The notes: generated by a model from the letters alone, not told the origin. Shown: positions 21,745 through 33,425, counted from the first letter of the stretch. The stretch is DNA of 64,000 nucleotides from Lineus longissimus (GCF_910592395.1 NC_088317.1:5954001-6018000), one strand, 5' to 3'. A program made the numbers and translations.

Positions 21745-22104
21745 AGAATAAAATGATCTGACTGAATGTTAGGGTAACTATCCTTCTTCCCCCTCTTAAG
21801 TTTCCTAATACCCAGGCTAACATCTTCTGCGCTAACCCGATGATTTTTATTACATCGTCCCTCACAGCACTTTAACAGGATGTTTTCACTCATCGACTCC
21901 TTTAAATTGTTCATATCAACATTATCATAAGGCACGATATTATACAACCTTTTGAATTTATCAGCAAACACTTCACAAATAGCCTCCTTACCCTCGACAC
22001 CATCCATTGAACTCGGCATTACACCACCCGAACCTTTGATCTTTTTGACATGTTTCCAAAACTCTTTATTATTTTTACGCCTAGCCAATTTTTCAGCAGC
22101 AACT

Positions 22105-23025
22105 CTATCTTTTGACCCGTCTCACGGCCAAGTGATACACAGATCTGGAGTGCCGGCGAATATTCGCAACAACGCCATTTCTAGGCCTACCATTGTCCTT
22201 CCAAATTTCATGCCAAAGAAGCGCTTGACGTTTTTTCTCATTTGCATCATCTTCCCAACCTGCTCTACCATTACCATGCACATTCCCCTGGTTACAAGAA
22301 GGTATTGTCACCAAACTAGCCGCCTCGCATGCAGATACAATATCATCATGAAATTTTTCAATTTCTCTAGAATGATTTATACACAAGTAATCTTGACACC
22401 TGGAATCTAATTCTGGGATCTCTATAGCATCTAACTTCTCAGATAGTGGTTGCTTGTACCCATCTAGTTGCTCCGGGTTGGTTTTATCCCATAACTGCTT
22501 TCTTTTGGAACGTTCCATGTGTCTGCCATCCCTGTACACCTGGTTATCATCATTGACTTTAACAGCCATAGATAAACTAGAATGATCAGATGGATTGTCT
22601 GCTCTGTGAAGTGCACTATATCGCTCAATCTTTCTGAATACAATTTCCGAAACAATAAAATGATCAAGTAGTGATCTTTCGCCCGTTATTTTACTCTCAA
22701 ATGTATATTCCACATCACAGGTATTGTGAAGTTTGCCACATACCAGACTCTCCCTTTCAATAAAATCCAGTAAGGATCGAGTATGTGCAGAGTCAGCTCT
22801 GCTAAAGTCAGTATTTCAGTCCCCTCTAATAATTATATCAGTTGCCTGATTACTTTCAAGAATAGCTGAGATTTCTTGCAGTACCCCATTAAAAACTCCA
22901 ATATTCTGCTGACCACTGTCGGTCGGCATATAAACATCTACCAAAAGAATTTCACTCTGAAGACTCAAGCTTTTGACCTGAGCCGCACAACACTCGTTTG
23001 GATTCCCACTGGACAGGTTTGACAA
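22105..23025 (-). pseudogene. LINE apurinic-type endonuclease region (frameshifted)
   Basis: Two frames, 22816-23025 and 22105-22713, together carry the APE-type endonuclease: VYMPTDSGQQN, then ATDIIIRGD, and after a break GERSLLDHFIVSE and DNPSDHSSLS (family SDH motif). Upstream DFLFIQEH can be read to about 23220. This nuclease nicks the target so the RT can prime. The breaks make it non-functional. Confidence 0.75.
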
Positions 23026-23290
23026 CAGCGCCTGAACTCACGTTCCAGGCGATTGCGACACCCCCATGTGGTCTGCCAACCAACAAGTATTCCTTGTCCA
23101 TGCCAGAAACACCATGGATGTCCATGTTATGTCCTAAGTCCGTGCTCAGTTTATTAAGCTGCTCAACATATTGCTAGTGTTCTTGTATAAATAAAAAGTC
23201 ACTATTTGCGGTCAAGTCACTCATGTACTCCTTTCTACCAGGCCAAAGTCCGTTACTATTGTATATGTTGTGATATTTAATTTGATTAAT

Positions 23291-24070
23291 TTAAAAATAC
23301 TCGATATTTGGAGAAAAAAAAAGTTTTTGTTTGCATCGACCGACACTGGGTAAAAACTTTTGCACCAATTACGTCATCCGCTGGTATAGTCTGATGCTTT
23401 ACAAGGTTGCTTTAATTTCTGTCGACAGAGGGAAATTTTATTAACATCATGATACCAAGAACTCGATATCGTTAAAATTTCGTTAGTTCCCATCCACAAT
23501 TAATGGGAAACGAGACATAGCCATTTTTCCATTTCGATGTTGGGTTGAATTTGCTGCTACACAGATGGGTTTCCCAAGTCAGTTACCCACCAATATCAAT
23601 ACCATGTCATCGACATTGAATTCAACATTGTCCATTACTAATGGTGTAATGTTTTATTATGGTGAATTGGTAGAGACGTTTGATAAACTATACTGCATTA
23701 AACAATTTTCATTAACGAAATGAACCTATTAGTACAAATAATAACACCAAGCATTACCAGGGTAACGCGGCTGCTAAATATAATATTGCTGGTCATCAAT
23801 ATCAGACGAATTTACATTGTATTGATTCCTATTTGCAACCAGTCTTTATCCATATTGTCAAAATGCCATCCGTCATTCTATTGTTATCTAGGTAGAGACA
23901 TTCACACCTGATGGCCAAATCGACATGGGGAAATTTATTATTCCAGCATCTACATTGAACATCTGTAGCCGATGAAATGTTTTTCACCAAATTCTGATTT
24001 AGACTGATGAATTCAACTGAACAGTCAGTGTACATCTGATCGATTTCTCAGTTGTCAATGTTTGTTTAAA
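23291..24070. other. AT-rich flank upstream of the PAN-like gene
   Basis: No gene recognised. Short frames at 23720-23911 and 23829-24035 have no motif. Confidence 0.4.
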
Positions 24071-24075
24071 AAAGT

Positions 24076-24430
24076 TTTTTACATTCCATCAACGAAAAGA
24101 AGTACAAACAACAACTGACATTCTATCAACAAAAAGGAATGAAGACCGCTGACATTCATTCAACGAAAAGGAGTGAAGACAGCTGACATTCAATCAATGT
24201 TATAATAAGGAGTGAAGACAGCTGACATTCAATCAATGTTATAATAAGGAGTGAAGACAGCTGACATTCCATCAACTATATGATAACGAGTGAAAACAAC
24301 TGACATTCAATCAACGTTAACAGGATTAAGAACAACCGACATTCCATCAACACATTGGAGTAAAGACGACTGACATTCCATCAAATATGTACATACATTG
24401 TACATTCCATCAACTGATATGAATAAAGGC
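24076..24430. repeat. minisatellite built on GACATTCCATCAAC
   Basis: About nine copies of a degenerate 40-48-bp unit containing CTGACATTC(C/A)ATCAA. Two adjacent units near 24190-24270 are identical over about 48 bp (GGAGTGAAGACAGCTGACAT...). It ends about 35-60 bp before the first ATG candidates of the PAN-like gene, so it occupies the core upstream region or 5' UTR. Confidence 0.7.
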
Positions 24431-24488
24431 AACTGAAGCTTCGTTAGTGGGAAATACTAGTGTGATGTTTTGTGCGAAAGCCAAGAGA

Positions 24489-24762
24489 ATGGTTTGGAAT
24501 GTTTTCCTATTCTTACTACCTTTACTTCATGATACGAGTGCAGCACAGTGGTATAACGTCTTCAAAAACCAAGAATTTTATGGAACTACTATTTTTTCGA
24601 TCATTAGTCTTTGCCTGCCAGAGTGCCTCAGTAGATGCGACCATAATGATCAATGTGTGGCGGCCATGTATGGTAAACTCACAGCGAAGTGTACGGGATT
24701 GTCTGCCGAGGGAGAGCTAATGAATGGAAAGATCAACGGAGATGTAGATACTTGCGTGAAAT
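24489..24762 (+). CDS. secreted PAN-like protein, exon 1 (signal peptide and PAN/apple-like domain)
   Basis: First of five exons whose phases match throughout, giving about 288 aa. ATG at 24489 starts MVWNVFLFLLPLLHDTSA, a signal peptide with likely cleavage before AQW; an in-frame ATG at 24465 would add eight residues. Residues 42-68 hold a PAN/apple-like cysteine pattern (C-x3-C-x3-C-x5-C-x11-C: CLPECLSRCDHNDQCVAAMY). The donor AT|GTAAGT leaves phase 1. The C-terminal half (exons 2-5) belongs to an uncharacterised family I recall from molluscs, brachiopods, amphioxus and fish, with a YGGC-D-GW block and a DSFKIYV-type end. The protein is probably extracellular and its ligand is unknown. Confidence 0.78.
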
Positions 24763-24989
24763 GTAAGTAGAGCTCTTGCTTTTTGTAGACATGGTAGAGG
24801 TCTTTGTCGCTGGACCTCTGAGAGTAATCTCATACATAAGGTCACTCTCCAAAGCAGCGATAATATTCAAGTATATTCCATATTGCACGTGTATTGCATG
24901 TTAATGTACCCAAATGTGCGCGGCAAGAACGCTCGAACAAAATGCTCTAAATGTGGTGATTTACTAATATGACTAAAGATCTTCGAGCC

Positions 24990-26045
24990 TATGGCAAGCG
25001 GAGTGTCCAGTTATTAAATAAACCTAGATTTATTCAAAAAAACCTGGTTTTTTACTTAATAAACTAAGTTTATTTGGAAAAAATATAGGTTTTTTTAAAA
25101 CAACCTTGTTTATTAGCTAATAAACCGAGTTTCTTTAATAAAACCAAGTTTTTTTACTTTCTTTCCTAATAAAGTAGGTTTTTTAACAGAAACTAACATT
25201 TTAAGCTAAAAAACCTGGTTTATTACCTAAAAAACTTGGTTTTTTACCACATAATCGTATAAAATGTAAGTTTCTGTACAGAAATGTCCATTTATTCAAT
25301 AAAACAAGGTTTATTACCAAAACAACCTAGTTTATTTAAAAAAACTAAGTTTATTACTAATAAACCTAGTTTTTTAAAAAAAACCCTGGTTTATTAGAAA
25401 ACTTACATTTTTAAACCTCGATCCTACCTACATTGAGTTATCTGGGATGAGGTTAGGGCCTCACTAACTAGTTTACAGAGTGCAGTGCAGTGCAGCATTA
25501 GTACCACGTGGTGCCGAGGTTGCCCATCCTCGTCCCGATAACATCGCAGATTTGTGTACATGGGGCGAGGTAGAAAATACAAGTTTCTCGATAGAAAGTA
25601 GGTTTTTGCACGCCGTTTGTCCAGTTATTCAAAACAACCTACATTTTTACAATAAAACCAGGCTTTATTGCAAAAAACTAAGTTGTTTTGTATAAAACCA
25701 AGTTTTTTACGTAAAAAGGTAGGTTTATGGGCCATTTGTCCAGTTATTGTTAATAAACCAAGATTCTTTGCTATAAAACTAAGTTTATTACCACTGGATG
25801 AAAAACTTATATTTTAGGGAATAAAACCAAGTTTATTTGTTAAACTTGACATTTGTGGATAGAAACAAGGTTTATTAGGTAAAAAAACTTGGTTTTATTA
25901 AAGAAACTCGGTTTATTAGCTAATAAACAAGGTTGTTTTAAAAAAACCTATATTTTTTCCAAATAAACTTAGTTTATTAGGTAAAAAACCAGGTTTTTTG
26001 AATAAATCTAGGTTTTTTTAATTACTGGACACTCCGCTTGCCATA
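24990..26045. mobile_element. foldback element made of AAACTTAGTTT-type repeats, TA flanked
   Basis: The ends TGGCAAGCGGAGTGTCCAGT and its reverse complement are flanked by TA on both sides. Both arms consist of dozens of short palindromic modules such as AATAAACCTAGTTTATT and AAAACCAAGTTTTT. The centre (about 25430-25600) is GC-richer and unique. No coding capacity. It lies in intron 1 of the PAN-like gene. TIRs with TA suggest mobilisation by a Tc1/mariner-type enzyme. Confidence 0.7.
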
Positions 26046-27362
26046 CGGGCCTGCTGTGATGTTACCCTGTTTAAAGGCATAGCACACGGCAGTGACCTCT
26101 TGTGGTGCACTTTATTCCCGAAGACCAAACAACATGCCAAAGGTGATGTAGGAATTTGCTTCTTATTTCAAGAACAGATCTCGAAAACTGAGGGAGTTAT
26201 GAAATGTTCAAAGTTCTAACTGAAAAACGAGTCAACGGATGAGATCCTGATTAGATTAAGCGATGTCATACCGCGTACCCTGCTTTGATGAGTTTTTTCA
26301 TATTCGATTATCTTTTGAAGTTCTCATTAGAACACAATGAAACTTATGTCTATTATTCATCTTACAATTATTATCAAATTGTTAAAATTTCGTTGATCAA
26401 GTTCTACCAATTATCAAGGTAATTGTTATGTAGCCAGATGCTTACCATGTTACAAAATCCCAATGTGTTGAGTATCAGGGGAATTTTTTTCCAGAATTGG
26501 TGCGTCATTAAGTTTCAAATGAAAATCCGAAGTTCTTATTTAAAATTTTTTTATCAAGTTCGACAGTATAACAGCATTTCTTTATAATCCCTGCGACAAT
26601 GCAACGTGAAAATGCCATGATGTCATCAAGTTATACAGTTTCGGATATGCGAGACTTCTTAATAATTGTATTCTCTACACATACGGTAAATATCAATATG
26701 GTATGTGAAGTACAGAGCGAATCTTTCAAGAATCAACTATCTCACTAGATAACATGTTTTGACATCATATCATATCATTATCTAGCAGCCCCACTTTTTA
26801 ATGAGCCCTGCTGAATCTCTAACTTTGACCGCTCATAACTTTTTCAATTTTTGAGATATTTTCATGAAATAAGAAGGATATCACCCATTGTCATTTTAAA
26901 TGAAAAATAAAAACCAGACCACACCAGATAACATTTGCACCCGTTTCATGGCAGACCTAACCTAGACCGGTCCGAATCGATCTAGATTGGTTAGGTCCCG
27001 TGTAAACGGCTCCATTGTGCTGCCAATTTTAGCACGTAGGGACGGGCGAGCTTTAATGGTTGATATTTTTATTTCTTAATTCTAAAACGTTCCCTTCATC
27101 TTTATGGTTCATTCTGCTCTCCTGAGCATATAACTACGATAACGGGACTATTGAAAAAATATCTACGTATTCTTCGTGTACTCTGTACATTGATTCATGT
27201 ACATGAATTATCATTTCATTACGGAAATGATATCCTAATCAGTCACATCATCAGCGCATGAATTCAGATTCAAAAGGGAATTATTGCAATCGAACTTTAA
27301 CGCACAGACATGACAGGGGATTATACCATATACATATAGTGATGACACGTAATTTTCCTCAG
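26046..27362. other. rest of intron 1 of the PAN-like gene
   Basis: AT-rich intron with nothing recognised apart from a small palindromic block near 26955-27000 (TCGATCTAGATTGG) resembling one at 41295-41330. The acceptor is TTTTCCTCAG at 27353-27362. Confidence 0.5.
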
Positions 27363-27532
27363 ATGACCAATGGATAACTGCCTTCATCGGGCAGGCGGGA
27401 ATTGGCAAGAAGGTTTACACAGAATGGGTTGGAGCGTCTTTCACGTCTGTTGACAGCAAGTATGAGCCGTCGTGCAACTGCCACTACAAGAGTGAATTGG
27501 TCGAGAAATGGCCCACGTCAGGGATACAGAAG
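27363..27532 (+). CDS. PAN-like secreted protein, exon 2
   Basis: Enters in phase 1 and leaves in phase 0 (CAGAAG|GTAAAA). It encodes YDQWITAFIGQAGIGKKVY, then EWVGASFTSVDSKY and CNCHYKSELVEKWP. The two close cysteines and the CHYKS-L--W run match the C-terminal domain of the uncharacterised family. Confidence 0.78.
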
Positions 27533-27839
27533 GTAAAAACAAACCAAGCAGCAACGTAGAATCAAGAATAAAAAACCGATAACCTAGTTGATGTCGTAGT
27601 GTTCCCATTAATTCGTAGGGAACACATTTTAGGTACATGTATTTTTAAATTTGTAGGAGCTGTTGTGTTTAAAGCACTCTAAGGTGTTCAAGTGCAGCTG
27701 AGCCTTTCCAAGGCAAGGCAAGCTGATGAGAAAATGGGGGAAGATACTATCACAAGACTCTCAGGGGTGTATTATAGCGAGGTTTTTCGTCCTATGCCCC
27801 TCGCTTGCTGCGCTCCTGAATCTGTTACTTTCCCTACAG

Positions 27840-28000
27840 GTTAAAATGTCCGTGATATCATCCAATGCTGAGGTTGCATACATGAGCTTTAATGGAAAGG
27901 ACACCGACAAAATGTCATGGTTTTCGGCCCAACATCTTCTGAACTCATCCTGGACAGATCTGAAGGGAGGACCCCATAACATCTTCAGTATAAAGGGCGA
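27840..28000 (+). CDS. PAN-like secreted protein, exon 3
   Basis: Acceptor CCCTACAG, donor GA|GTAAGT, phase 0 in and 2 out. It encodes VKMSVISSNAEVAYMSFNG, then MSWFSAQHLLNSSWTDL and FSIKGE. The EVAY--FNG and W-DL blocks continue the same domain. The intron after it is the one enlarged by the 9.5-kb element. Confidence 0.78.
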
Positions 28001-28134
28001 GTAAGTTTATGAAAACAATATTGTAAAGGCCACGGTCATTATATATCAATGTTTGTAATTGAAAATACGTTCAGCCTCATTTTGATCGCAGTGGTCCTTG
28101 GTGTCACTGGGGTAGACCTCCGATTATGTAAAAG

Positions 28135-28522
28135 AAACAGTTTGGTTTGGGACTGCATTTTTGGTCAGCAGTCCTCGTGATTGGATAATCACGGACCACC
28201 AGCTTGGTGCTAATTCCTCATTTCAGAGTTAGGCTGATGACATTGAGAGTCTTTCAATAAAGAGACAGCCAACTTGGGAACGTGTGGTTTCAACATCAAA
28301 GCCACCGCCCGTTTCGAAAGGCTTGTGGAAACAGTTTGGTTTGGGACTGCATTTTTGGTCAGCAGTCCTCGTGATTGGATAATCACGGACCACCAGCTTG
28401 GTGCTAATTCCTCATTTCAGAGTTAGGCTGATGACATTGAGAGTCTTTCAATAAAGAGACAGCCAACTTGGGAACGTGTGGTTTCAACATCAAAGCCACC
28501 GCCCGTTTCGAAAGGCTTGTGG
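28135..28522. repeat. exact 194-bp tandem duplication at the edge of the 9.5-kb element
   Basis: 28135-28328 and 28329-28522 appear identical by eye. Each copy ends with CGTTTCGAAAG followed by GCTTGTGG, i.e. the target sequence plus the first 8 bp of the 9.5-kb element. The first copy therefore already contains element DNA, so the duplication happened after that insertion. Confidence 0.85.
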
Positions 28523-28568
28523 TATTCGACTCGATGACTCGACGACGCGATGGCTCGATGACGCGATC

Positions 28569-28770
28569 GTTCCTATGGATTTTGCTAAAATACGGAATCC
28601 AATGATCCTGGTCTCCGGGCTACCGCTCCAATAGCCGAGGTTTTAGCTCGTCCTTCCCATACCCAGCTACGGTATGTGGAAGGATGTGCCCCCCCCCCCC
28701 CAGCCATGGCCACTGAAGATTGGTCCCCGCGGTTGATTTTGATATTTAAAGGACTCGCGGAAGTTTCATA
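28569..28770. other. left subterminal region of the 9.5-kb element
   Basis: Contains a 12-bp C-run near 28690-28702 and no coding frame with motifs. Confidence 0.4.
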
Positions 28771-29082
28771 TACTTCAAAAATTAAATAGTAAATCATTTA
28801 CCATTTGAAGTTGTTAACGATACGTTTACCAATAAGTAGTTAACATAACTATTTTCATAGTTAGAGTTACTACTTGAAATCCAAACAGCAAGAATACTTT
28901 TTTACCATTTCAAGTAGTAAAATCAGCCAACCAATCAGAATCACTGATTTTGTGAATTAACCACTTGAAGTAGTAAGCTTCGACCAATCAGAATGCGCCC
29001 CCAGACAGCAGACGTCCAGCGTCGATCGCCGCCATTTTTAACCCGCTTCAAAAGCCAAACTTCGTTTTCGCTGATCTTTGAA

Positions 29083-29143
29083 ATGGACGTCGAGGAAACG
29101 TTGGCCTCATGGGGGATGGGAGAACTGGTTAAAGTGTTCAAGG
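29083..29143 (+). CDS. SAMD3-like gene, exon 1 (start of SAM domain)
   Basis: ATG at 29083 opens MDVEETLASWGMGELVKVF, the first helix of a SAM domain (ETL--WG--ELV--F). The donor G|GTAAGA leaves phase 1, matching exon 2. Exons 1-6 (29083-34707) read in order as a SAMD3-like protein of about 330 residues. That family combines an N-terminal SAM domain (protein-protein interaction) with a conserved C-terminal region of unknown role. I recall these genes being multi-copy in fish and invertebrates. Two reading problems, in exon 2 and at the exon 5/6 join, suggest a decayed copy. CG-rich sequence with CGCCGCCATTTT lies just upstream and may hold the promoter. Confidence 0.6.
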
Positions 29144-30000
29144 GTAAGATATAGCTTTTGTAGATATTCTTTTTTTCATGTTTCCGACAGCACAAAAGAC
29201 ATTTTTTTGACAATTTTGTGAGGCATAAGGCAAAAAAGAAAACGCGCACCATTCGAAACCTGTTTTTAGTTCTCTTTTTCCTTCAGTTCTCACGACGCAT
29301 GGGATAAGAAGACATTATTCATTAGTGTTGGTACAAGTGATTTTGCCCAAAAAGCATGCGCATTCAAAAAACAAAATATGCAAGGTTACGGTACATGACC
29401 ATGACGACGTGCAGAAATTGCACTGGCCAGTGCATACCCTATGGCTATGTACTGGTAATCATGGTAAACATGAACAACATCATTATTCATTGGCAGTTCA
29501 TTTTACTCCGAGCTTTTCCTGAAACATATAGCCATGATGATTAGGCCTACCATGTACCATGACCAATAACAGCACTAGATCATGTAGATGTCAACAAGTT
29601 CACATGAACCGTATAATCCCGCATGGCGCATGTGGGGCATGCGTCTAAACCAAAGCCCCAAAATCACTTGTTTTGGTCTATTTCACTTGTGTTTCCCCCG
29701 TCTCCCAGTCCATAATACATTTACAGTTTACAATCCCCGATCATGGCCCAACAAAAGGTCATCGGTTGACTAAAGGAACACAACTGTTCAATGGATTTAT
29801 AGTTGAATGCGATCAAACTACGTCTTTTCAATCGTGGATTGTAAATTTAACCCCATGGGCCTAGGGAAGGCCCTATAACAATACTTTCGACACAGTTATT
29901 ATCTCCGCTGCCTCCACCATGTTACACACAGTGCTCACTGCTGATTCTAAAATGCGCCACCTAGTCAAAACAGGACATATGTTCTTCTAGGAATAGATCT
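29144..30000. other. intron 1 of the SAMD3-like gene, left part
   Basis: Several short frames but no motif; no acceptor-exon candidate with SAM features was found before 32384. Confidence 0.4.
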
Positions 30001-30790
30001 CTTTCCAATATTTCGTCATTCCACTATCGTCATCACCTCATCATACTTTCATTGACATTACAGGCACACATCCACAGAGCACTCTTCAAATCATCTACAC
30101 AGTGGTTATCCAACTAGGATTATAAAGGTAATTTCTTAGCCCCGCACAGTGGGTTTCAGTCTTGATAAAGGGGCACTATTGCTAGCAGCTAGGTAGGCAA
30201 GATAAAGTTAGATGAAGTAGCCGATAGGGGTCTCTCACCCCTCAAAGTCCGTCACAACTATTCAAGCTTGTACAAGGAATACATGCAGCGCTGACTCTAA
30301 CAAGACCCAATGGGAATGTCGCACAGTCATCTGTCAAAAACAAGACCTATGTTGTAGTATGATCTCTTGCCAATATTTAATAATTGCACTATCGTCATCA
30401 CCTCATCATTCTTCATTGACATTACAGGCACACATTGACATAGACCACTGTTGCAATCAACGACACAGTCGCTATCCAAGTAGCATTATAGAGGTAATTA
30501 TCATTATCATTCATACCTCATTAGCATGTGAACCAATCGCGTCGCGTCCTTTGCGATCACGGCAAAGCCTCATGGAATAATGTCTTTCACCGTTGAATAA
30601 TTTTTCATATTCCATGCCTACAACTTCAATTTCTTCATATTCCATGGCTAGAAGTTCAATACTAATATAATATCCAAGATAAAGTTACAAGAAGTAGTCA
30701 ATAGGGGTCTCTCACCTCTCACTGTATGTCCACACTATTCACGCTTGTATGAGGAATACATTCAATGCTGAATCTAACAACACCCAGTGC
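30000..30790. repeat. two diverged tandem copies of a roughly 370-420-bp unit
   Basis: About 30000-30340 and 30360-30790 share in order CACTATCGTCATCACCTCAT, TTGACATTACAGGCACACAT, GATAAAGTTA, ATAGGGGTCTCTCACC and CAAGCTTGTA/CACGCTTGTA blocks. They differ by many substitutions and indels. No coding. R2-type sequence follows. Confidence 0.6.
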
Positions 30791-31032
30791 CCTTACTCTG
30801 TATATTAGTCACTGGAAGATGGCCCATTTCACTCCTTGCTTCTACTTCACCTATAGTCTCATTGCAAACGCCTCAGTTCTATGATATCACATTCACTTTC
30901 AGCTGTCATGCAACGCAACAACTGTGCTATCTGCCATCGCACATCAACGAAGAAGTGCAGCCGCCCACATTCCACCTCACGTCTGTCCGACCAGCTGCAA
31001 TCCTCGAGGACGCCCCACTGTACCACGATTTC

Positions 31033-31815
31033 ACTACGATGTTTGACAAGAAGGAGCAGTGCGCGAGATAGGCTAATGAGCAGACTTCCCTCGCTTGAGT
31101 TTCGGAAGAATGTTCCATATCGCGCTAAGCTGACCACTGCTGACCATGACAGGCGTGCATTGGACTGGTACAGGTTGGAACTGAACATTGAATATGCTGG
31201 TGGTGACGCTTTCTGATGAGAAGTTGGTCGTGACTGATGCAGTATCCTTGGACTTGTCCACAGCATCGTTCAATCATTGCTCTCTGAGCTGCCTTGATTC
31301 TGTACTTACCCAAATACTAAGACCAAATGCCTCTTGACTGTGCTTTAAGAGAGACTGGCGCCATGCCTAGAGATATGACTGACCCCTATTGGCAAATTTG
31401 TATGACTTTATCTTGCCTACCTAGCTGCTGCCTATAGTCTCCCTTTAACTGCGGAACACTTCAAAGTCGATAAAATGCCATGGTCCACCTTTTAATGTGT
31501 TCAGACCGCCATTTTCAAAATAATCAAGTCAGGACACTGCCTTCTAGTCTCATAATAAATTTTGCTTTCCTCAATAATAACATTTCTTCTTCTTCAATGC
31601 TTTCATCATTCCAAACTTCTCCTCCTCTGACTTTTACAGGGGTACAGTCATGGCAATCAAAACCCAAATACTGAGACCAAATGCCTGTTGACTGTGCTTT
31701 AAGAGAGACTGGCGCCATGCCTAGTCTCTCTTAAAGCACAGTCAACAGACACCAACCCCCTCAGACTCAGAAACCACAAACGCCCAACCCTTCCTGCTAC
31801 CTTAATACTTCTGGA
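31033..31815 (-). repeat. dispersed repeat R2, second copy with duplicated hairpin segment
   Basis: Reverse complement of 12340-12775, but split: 31033-31330 matches the long part and 31663-31815 the hairpin part. The two are separated by about 330 bp and a partial hairpin copy lies at 31333-31370. The full hairpin has arms 31686-31710 and 31723-31747. Confidence 0.6.
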
Positions 31816-31839
31816 TAGATGGAAATTCTATAATGCATA

Positions 31840-31857
31840 GGGTTAGGGTTAGGGTTA
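31840..31857. repeat. short telomere-like TTAGGG run
   Basis: Three copies of GGGTTA in a row, the animal telomere unit, at an interior position. Too short to be more than a chance or end-joining relic. Confidence 0.6.
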
Positions 31858-32383
31858 ATTCTATAACTTTGACGAAAGTAGGGGGGGTCATAATTGGTAG
31901 TATTGATAGTATTGAAAAGCTTGTCTCACAACAGGGTGTGCCAAGATTAAGTGCTGGTTTTTCAACCATAGTCTAGCGATAGTGCGCAGCAGTGGTTGAT
32001 GAATGATTGTGGTTGATGAATCTTTTTGTTCCAAAATATGTTTTATTGATTCTAAATTGGCTGCTAGTGCTACAATAAAATTTGCACAGGATGTTGAAAA
32101 TACTCCAAAAACCGCAAACTATTCTATAACATGTAGGCCGCTGAGAAGGGGTGGTGCTTTTGGACTACAACGTTTTTTGTGTCCATTTTGTGGGAGTTGA
32201 GGTTTTTTTTCTTTTTCTTGTAGAATTGAATCCTGATCAAACCAATAATTTCTTTATGGAAGCATGTCAGTATTGACTGGCTGGCCTGTTGTCATAATTA
32301 CTAGTACTTAGTATACGTAATACCACCATATTAAGCTTAAAGTATGGCAACCTTCATTTTTGCATGATTTTCATTTCATTTAG

Positions 32384-32547
32384 GACTACATCTATTTTCA
32401 GATGAAGGCATTGATGAGGAGGCATTTTGTATGTTGAACTTGTCAGGAAAGGGGAGGCCAAAGCCAGAAGAAATGCAGTTTGCGTAGTCCCATCAGAACA
32501 GGCAAAAGATACCAGTGTTGAAGATGATGTTAATGATGAAAGTGTTG
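32384..32547 (+). CDS. SAMD3-like gene, exon 2 (rest of SAM domain, frame broken)
   Basis: The acceptor TTCATTTAG joins in phase 1 to give GLHLFSDEGIDEEAFCML, a good SAM second half (F-DEGID-EAF-ML). After ATG TT the original frame soon stops, while the +2 frame stays open to the donor at 32548 (ELVRKGEAKARRN to NDESVG). A small deletion inside the SAM domain is the simplest reading; a missed splice site is the alternative. The exit phase in the second frame (1) matches exon 3. Confidence 0.5.
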
Positions 32548-32789
32548 GTAAGACTTAAGTACATTGAAAGCGAGGCTAACGTTAATTTCCATTTATTTTG
32601 AAAAATATAACCGGACTTCTCTGACCAATATATTAGAAACTTAAAATACAGGATGTAAATAACTCTGCGCATTGAGCCTTGGAACGGCGGCCTTAAATGA
32701 CGAAGGGGATAATAAACTAGTATGTCTGGGACATCACATCAGTTTTATGAAAGGACATCATTTTTTTAAATGCATCTTTACCTCCACAG

Positions 32790-32983
32790 ATGTTCAGTGC
32801 GATGAATCGGATGAATTTAAAGAGATGGTTGCATGGCTAAAGTACAATTGCAACCCTGCCACCCAGGTAGAAGATTTTATGAGTAAAACCGCTGTTGGGA
32901 GGTACGGGCACTTGATTAAAGAATCTTTGACGGTTAAATCAGTTCTCGAGGCTTATCCAAGGCTGATTACACATAAAGGAATG
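32790..32983 (+). CDS. SAMD3-like gene, exon 3
   Basis: Acceptor CTCCACAG, donor ATG|GTGAGT, phases 1 in and 0 out. It encodes DVQCDESDEFKEMVAWLKYN, then KESLTVKSVLEAYPRL and THKGM. The EAYPRL---GM block before the next exon is characteristic of the family. Confidence 0.62.
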
Positions 32984-33274
32984 GTGAGTCTGAAAGTTAC
33001 AGTAGGCTGGAAAATCTTTCGCGAAGCCAATATTTTGGGAATTGTCCAATGCCGAATTGGTGAATACAGAATTTTGCGTCTGTGTTGAAATCTCAACATT
33101 TTGAGTCCAAGGGCCAACCTCCCCCCATCCCTGTTTGAAGTCACAAAACTATCCGGCAAAACCTGCAGTGTCAACCGTTTATGTTAAAGAAGTAGTTGAA
33201 GTGGGGCCGACATGTTGACCCCACCAAAAATGCAATTTCATTTGTTAGTTTTTGGACTTTGTTGTCTATTTCAG

Positions 33275-33425
33275 ATCGAACAAGACTACAAAATTCTGTT
33301 TGCCAACAATGATTTCATGACCAGAAGATGGGACACTGTGTTTGCCTCCAAAATAATCAGCTACACAGATTCCGCGAAGCCATCGTGGCGTGAGATGGTT
33401 CCAGTCAAGAAGGAACTCAGCAATT
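33275..33425 (+). CDS. SAMD3-like gene, exon 4
   Basis: Acceptor TCTATTTCAG, phase 0 in. It encodes IEQDYKILFANNDFMTRRW and DTVFASKIISYTDSAKP. The I-QD--ILF------RW---F--KI pattern matches SAMD3-like proteins. The donor AAT T|GTAATT leaves phase 1. Confidence 0.62.

Larger units (their letters stand above)
20340..23290 (-). mobile_element. degraded APE-type LINE, endonuclease plus RT
   Basis: A nearly complete coding region read right to left. At 22816-23220 lies the endonuclease (DFLFIQEH, then LLVDVYMPTDSG and IIIRGD). At 22105-22713 come its C-terminal motifs (ERSLLDHFIVSE, NPSDHSSL). At 21663-22088 is the linker, and at 21078-21744 the RT (RVVPIPK, SDNYRGISL, QFGFK, LDASRAFDSV, then FAYADDLILLAPS). 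At 20511-21043 is the C-terminal region with PDIVQGCCIKSQLEKRF. At least four frameshifts separate the parts, so it is inactive. The 3' end near 20340-20350 carries a short TA repeat after an AATAAA-type motif, as expected for a LINE tail. Confidence 0.85.

Noticed and set aside
24076-24430. CRISPR-like repeat-spacer array
   Set aside because: The inter-repeat sequence is itself repeated (two units identical over about 48 bp); it is a minisatellite.
31840-31857. Chromosome end or telomere fusion
   Set aside because: Only three TTAGGG-type units and no subtelomeric context.
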